Below are positions 59,959-64,000 of a stretch of 64,000 bases of DNA, piece after piece. The position numbers were made by a program, and so were the translations under genes. Under the pieces are notes generated by a model. That model did no database searches and had not been told where the DNA came from. It saw only the letters and a list, made by a program, of their open reading frames with translations. Within the stretch, counting starts at the first letter, position 1; every line of letters starts with the position of its first letter. This DNA comes from Brevundimonas sp. EYE_349 (GTDB lineage Bacteria; Pseudomonadota; Alphaproteobacteria; Caulobacterales; Caulobacteraceae), in the NCBI RefSeq assembly GCF_023147505.1, contig NZ_JAHXPB010000006.1, forward strand, positions 62,001 through 126,000. The letters run 5' to 3'.

Positions 59959-62900
59959 CTAGCGATTACGGCCGCCGCGGTTGGGGCGACGGTCGCCGGC
60001 CTCGCGGCTTTCGTGACGCCAGCGGATCGACAGGCTGGTCTGGCCCTGGCCGCCGAATTGCGAAGCGATGGCGACGTTGCGGCGGGGCTGCCACTCCACC
60101 TTCACCGCCGCGCCGTTCTGACCGCCGCCGATGACCTCCAGATAGACGTCGTCGGTGATATAGCGACCGCCGGCCACCGTGACCGCCGAGGCGTCGCCGC
60201 CGAACGACAGCCGGTCAAGGCCCGCCAGTTCGCGCAGGTTGCCGATCACGTCGAACCCGCCGCCGCCCGCCAGGGCCGCGACACCGGCCGCCAGCTGCGC
60301 CGCCTCGAACGCCGACAACTGAGACGCCGACCGTCCGAACAACACCTGCGACAGGATTTCGTCCTGGGGCAGGGAGGGGGTGGAGGTCAGGGCGATCTTC
60401 GGCTCGGCCGCCGTGCCGGTGACGTTGATGGTGGCGGTCAGGGCCGCGTCTTCTCGCGTCGCCGACAGGTTCAGACGGATCTGCTTGGGATCGGTCGACA
60501 GGGTGACGCGGCCAGTGTCGTCGAACACGAACCGCTTGCCCGCGAACTCATAATCGCCGCGCACCACATTGGCCGAGCCGGTCAGCTGGGGTTCGGCGAT
60601 GGTGCCGCGCACGCGGGCGTTGACGTCCAGGATAACGTTCAGGCCGCGTCCGTTGACCCGCACCTTGCCGCCCGAAGATCGCAGACTGATATCCATGCCG
60701 ATCTGCGGGCCGCGCGCCTTCTGCTCGCTTTCGACCGGATCGCCGCCGGGGCGATTGATCTCGACCACGTCCATGGAGACGATGCCGGTCGATCCGGGCA
60801 GTTCGGGTTCGATCTTGGCCTCGTCGACCACGATCTGACCGCCCAGCTGGATGTTGCCGTCGGCGCCGCGAACGATGGTGATCGGACCCGACGCCCGCGC
60901 CTCGGCGATGTCGTTGTCGATGACCCGGAAGCGGTTCAGCATCAGTTGGGCGTTGGAGCCCGAACCCTGTCGCAGACCCACGCGGCCTTGGCCGGACACG
61001 GTCCCGCCCTTGCCGTCGTTGGCGGTGAAGGTCTCGATCTGGGCCGCCGTGTCGTCGAACCGGGTCCGCAGCGTCAGATCGCTCAGCACCAGGCCCACCG
61101 CCTTTTCGCGATAGGCGCCCTGGCTCAGGTCGAACCGGCCGTTCAGGCGCGGGGCGTTCAGCGTGCCGCCGATGGTCGCCTGACCCGCCACCTGGCCCGC
61201 CAGGCTGCGCTCGCCGCCCAGGAACAGGTCCCAGATCGGCTGGATCTGGCCGTTGATGGACACCCGACCCGACATCTCGCGCGTCCGGGCGATGGCCAGC
61301 CGCAGCGGCGCGGCCGACGCCTCGACCGGCAGGACCACATCGGCCGAGGCCTGAACCGCGCCTTCGTCCACCGCCGTCGCCTTGATGCTGAGGCGGTCGC
61401 CCTCCAGGGTCGCGTCCACACGACCATTGACGGCCAGGCCACGCGGCGCATCGATGCTGCGCACGTTCTGCAGATCGACATTGGCCGTGCCCGACAGGTC
61501 GCCGCCCGCGCCGCGCATGGCCACCTGGCCGGTCACGCTGCCGCGAAGCTCAGGCGAGATGGAGCCCAAATCCACGCGCGTCAGGTCGGCCTGCACCGCC
61601 ACGGTGCGCGCATCTTGTCTCAGATCGGCCAGCAGCACGCCGCCGCCGACGCCCAGGTCCAGATGCGCCGTCCGGTTCGCCCCGTTCAGGGTGATCGAGG
61701 CGGGGCTGCGGGTGGTGAAGGCGACCTCGCGCACCCGACCGCCGCCGCGCAGCGTCAGGCCGTGGGTCGTGTTCTGGCGCGAATAGACGCCCGTGCCGTT
61801 GAACTGGGCCGGCGTCGGCCCGCCGACGTCCAGCGCCAGAGTGAAGGGCAGATTGTTCAGCGTGCCGCGCCCCTTGAGGTCAAGGGTGCGGATGATCCAG
61901 CTCTGGCCGGCCAGCCGCACATTGCGGCCGTTGACGTCCAGGATGGCGCTGTCCGACCCGCCGCCGTCCGTCAGCCGCACGCGGCCGTTGGCTTCGCCCG
62001 AGGCCAGGAAGGCCCCGGCCCGCGCCGTGAAGGTCAGGTCGGCGCTGGACGGGATGTTGTTCGACAGGGCGATGGCGCCCTTGGCCGTCACCCCGCCCGC
62101 ATCGACGTCCAGATCGCTCAGGCGAATACGCTTGCCGCCCAGGAAGAAGTTGCCCGAGGCGCGGGCCGGTCCATAGTTCGAACCGCTGACCACCGAAATC
62201 CGGCCGTCCGAGGCATCGGCGCCCTTGCGGAAGCTCAGGGTCATGTCGGCGTTGTTCAGCGTCAGGGCGCCGGCCGTGACCTGCTGGAAGCCGGCGGTCA
62301 GATCGACGCGCGGTTGGGACAAGGTGCCGGTCAGGGCGCCGCGTCCGTTCATGTCGCCGCCGATCTCGACCGGCCCGGCCGCGAACGGTCCGCGCGCGTT
62401 CCAGTCCAGCGCCAGCCGCAGACGGCCCGCCGTCTCGATCAGACCCTTGGCGCCGGCCCGTCCGGCCGCGCCGGTCAGTTCGCCGCGCTCGACCTCGATC
62501 CGGCCGCCGTTCAGCCGCCCGGCCAGTTGCAGGCGGGGCGTCTTGCCCAGCAGCCGGTCCAGCTCTTCCATGCCGATGGTCAGGTTTCGGCCGCGTCCGT
62601 CGAAGTTCAGGACCCACGGCGCGCCGGCCCGCGCCGACGAGGCCCGGATCGGCCCCCCGAAGGCGCCGCGCGCGTCCGGCAGCACCCGCCTGGCGTCCGT
62701 CAGCTGCGCCTCGCCCCGGAAGCTCATTCCACCCAGCAGATTGCGCGAGCCGGAGCCTTTCAGCGTCAGCCCCTGGCCCTGCAGATCGACCGTCTTCAGC
62801 AGGATGGCGCCGTCCTTCATCCGCGCCGCCTGCATCTGCACGCGGGGCGATGCGCCAAGCAGACCCCCGATGATCCCTTCGCCCGATCCGCCGTTGGCGC

Positions 62901-64000
62901 GAATGTCGCCGTCAAGATCCATCCGGCCGTTCTTGACCACAAGGTTCAGCGGCCCGGCCATGCGGGTGGCGCGATAGCTGGCCACATTGGCGTTCAACAA
63001 GGTCACGGCGCCGTTCAGGCTCCAGTTCTGGGCGTCGCCCTTGAACAGGCCGGTATAGGCGGCCGGCCCGGCCACATCCGATCCAACCAGTCGGCTCAGC
63101 GATGCGGTCTGGATGTCCAGCTTGATGCCGTCCGGCGAACTACGATCCGAGTTGCGGATCAGGCCGCGCGCCTCGGACTGGACGTTGTCGGAAATCAGCT
63201 TCCAGGCCACGCCCTGGCCCGTCTTGTCCGGCGTGGGGACCATGGCGAAGCCGAAGCGGGCGGTGCGCCCGACCTTGGTCACGAAGGGCGCCAAGAGGTC
63301 CGATCCGCTGAAGTCGGCGAAGCCCGAAACGCGCGATCCCTTGTCGCCGAAATGCCCCTGCACGATCAGGGGCGTGAACCGACCTGTCTGGACACGCGCG
63401 TTGACCACGTCGGCGTTCAGCACGGCCGTCGCGGAGAAGGGCTGGTCGGGCGAGTAACCCAGCGCCCCGGCCAGCGGTCCGCCCTGTGCCTCGTTGGCGC
63501 GCAGGTTCAGGCGCGTGTCCTCAAGCTTGCCGCCGAAACTGGCCGCCAGACGCAGGAAGTCGCCGGGCCGGTTCAGGCTGTCGGCGTTCACGGTCGCGCT
63601 CTTGGCGCCGTTGCGCGGCAGGCTGGCGTCGCCCGACAGGCTCCAGCGACCGTATTCCTTTGAGAAGCCTTCCATCAGTTCGACGTTGGCGGCGAATTTG
63701 TCGATGCGGACCGAGATCGGCTGCGGGGCGGACGGCTCGTTGGTCGGCGGCTCCACCACCGGGCGACGCAGCACGCGGATGGTCTCGGCCTTGATGTCGT
63801 TGGCGTGGAAGCTGCGGTTCAGCAGGGCTAGATAGGACCAGTCCATGCTGAGGTTGTTCGCCTCCAGCCAGACGCCCTGGCTGTCGGCCAGGGTTATGCG
63901 GTCGATGGTGAAATCGCGGAGCAGATCGCCCTTCAGCCCATAGACCTTGAGCCGGCCGTAGCGGCTGATCTTCAGATCTTGGATCCGCTCCAGCACCAGC
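59959..64000 (-). CDS. tamB: Translocation and assembly module protein TamB, 5' end outside
   Basis: Very long, mostly beta-strand protein (over 1345 residues visible) running off the right edge; the apparent GTG at 63994-63996 is not the start. Built of AsmA/Vps13-like repeats of alternating Gly, Asp, Leu and hydrophobic strands; the last ~330 residues are the DUF490 domain, ending PSLPQDEILSQVLFGRSASQ, then FEAAQLAAGVAALAGGG, AVTVAGGRYITDDVYLEV and VEWQPRRNVAIASQFG with SIRWRHE. TamB spans the periplasm between inner membrane and TamA and moves lipids or helps insert outer-membrane proteins. The TamA gene would be expected upstream, outside the window. Confidence 0.95.
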   Translation of the reverse strand, partial: LVLERIQDLKISRYGRLKVYGLKGDLLRDFTIDRITLADSQGVWLEANNLSMDWSYLALLNRSFHANDIKAETIRVLRRPVVEPPTNEPSAPQPISVRIDKFAANVELMEGFSKEYGRWSLSGDASLPRNGAKSATVNADSLNRPGDFLRLAASFGGKLEDTRLNLRANEAQGGPLAGALGYSPDQPFSATAVLNADVVNARVQTGRFTPLIVQGHFGDKGSRVSGFADFSGSDLLAPFVTKVGRTARFGFAMVPTPDKTGQGVAWKLISDNVQSEARGLIRNSDRSSPDGIKLDIQTASLSRLVGSDVAGPAAYTGLFKGDAQNWSLNGAVTLLNANVASYRATRMAGPLNLVVKNGRMDLDGDIRANGGSGEGIIGGLLGASPRVQMQAARMKDGAILLKTVDLQGQGLTLKGSGSRNLLGGMSFRGEAQLTDARRVLPDARGAFGGPIRASSARAGAPWVLNFDGRGRNLTIGMEELDRLLGKTPRLQLAGRLNGGRIEVERGELTGAAGRAGAKGLIETAGRLRLALDWNARGPFAAGPVEIGGDMNGRGALTGTLSQPRVDLTAGFQQVTAGALTLNNADMTLSFRKGADASDGRISVVSGSNYGPARASGNFFLGGKRIRLSDLDVDAGGVTAKGAIALSNNIPSSADLTFTARAGAFLASGEANGRVRLTDGGGSDSAILDVNGRNVRLAGQSWIIRTLDLKGRGTLNNLPFTLALDVGGPTPAQFNGTGVYSRQNTTHGLTLRGGGRVREVAFTTRSPASITLNGANRTAHLDLGVGGGVLLADLRQDARTVAVQADLTRVDLGSISPELRGSVTGQVAMRGAGGDLSGTANVDLQNVRSIDAPRGLAVNGRVDATLEGDRLSIKATAVDEGAVQASADVVLPVEASAAPLRLAIARTREMSGRVSINGQIQPIWDLFLGGERSLAGQVAGQATIGGTLNAPRLNGRFDLSQGAYREKAVGLVLSDLTLRTRFDDTAAQIETFTANDGKGGTVSGQGRVGLRQGSGSNAQLMLNRFRVIDNDIAEARASGPITIVRGADGNIQLGGQIVVDEAKIEPELPGSTGIVSMDVVEINRPGGDPVESEQKARGPQIGMDISLRSSGGKVRVNGRGLNVILDVNARVRGTIAEPQLTGSANVVRGDYEFAGKRFVFDDTGRVTLSTDPKQIRLNLSATREDAALTATINVTGTAAEPKIALTSTPSLPQDEILSQVLFGRSASQLSAFEAAQLAAGVAALAGGGGFDVIGNLRELAGLDRLSFGGDASAVTVAGGRYITDDVYLEVIGGGQNGAAVKVEWQPRRNVAIASQFGGQGQTSLSIRWRHESREAGDRRPNRGGRNR

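Noticed and set aside
60013-63663. 1216-codon plus-strand open frame inside tamB
   Set aside because: Mirror frame of tamB; the product is Arg/Gln/His-rich noise while the minus strand shows DUF490 motifs.

Overview
The window is about 64 kb of high-GC, densely packed chromosome from an alphaproteobacterium, most likely Caulobacteraceae and probably Brevundimonas. The reasons are a tandem cluster of short flagellins followed by a FlaEY-like protein, sigma-54/FlbD-type signals in front of those flagellins, a GyrA quinolone pocket carrying Ala and Met instead of Ser and Asp, and the general gene repertoire (BamD, OmpW, AST pathway, DUF2793 protein). Assignments come from reading the sequence and from memory of protein families; no database search was run.

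Region by region. 1-2.7 kb: 3' part of isocitrate lyase (aceA), a small conserved-looking ORF, and a convergent lipoprotein separated by a shared bidirectional terminator. 2.8-13.9 kb: a defective prophage. Its left arm (minus strand) is the late end of a phage: remnant of a large virion protein, beta-helix tailspike, FkbM-type methyltransferase, holin, M15 endolysin, Gp49-like protein, overlapping Rz/Rz1 spanins. Its right arm (plus strand) is an early/regulatory module ending in a tyrosine integrase. The two arms meet divergently at 9193-9215 with no terminase, portal, capsid or tail-tube genes between them. The nonamer AAGTCGGAC recurs at both ends. 13.9-28.6 kb: housekeeping genes: prs, bamD, recN, exonuclease III, a cysteine-repeat secreted protein, an MBL hydrolase/enoyl-CoA hydratase pair, an OmpW porin behind an FNR/FixK-like box, and a tight DUF1285-Nudix-CCA nucleotidyltransferase operon.

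28.7-31.2 kb: a five-gene overlapping operon coding a DUF2793 tail-fibre-like protein, a small protein, a holin-like membrane protein, an M15 endolysin and a single-span membrane protein. It has the make-up of a domesticated phage or gene-transfer-agent accessory (attachment and lysis) locus. 31.3-38.5 kb: the flagellin locus: three closely related flagellins, flaG, a fourth divergent flagellin and flaEY. The first three flagellins share a 5' leader with three consecutive hairpins whose stems differ by compensatory changes; the first two have sigma-54 promoters (GG-N10-GC) with FlbD/ftr-like palindromes upstream, the third has neither in recognisable form.

38.6-52.8 kb: two small envelope proteins, ssb, a DCC thiol oxidoreductase, an SDR/DoxX-like gene broken by a one-base frameshift in a G-run, a DUF2269 membrane protein, a VapC-type toxin and its antitoxin with a palindromic operator, a DMT transporter, DUF1003, Cu/Zn SOD, gyrA, a long GC-rich inverted repeat, a class IV aminotransferase, coaD, two tandem secreted cyclophilins and a Ppx/GppA phosphatase. 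52.9-64 kb: phenylalanine 4-hydroxylase; an arginine succinyltransferase (AST) operon in the order M20 hydrolase-astA-astD-astB without astC or a typical astE; a DUF4199-like membrane protein with an ArsC-family protein; and the large C-terminal part of tamB, which runs off the right edge.
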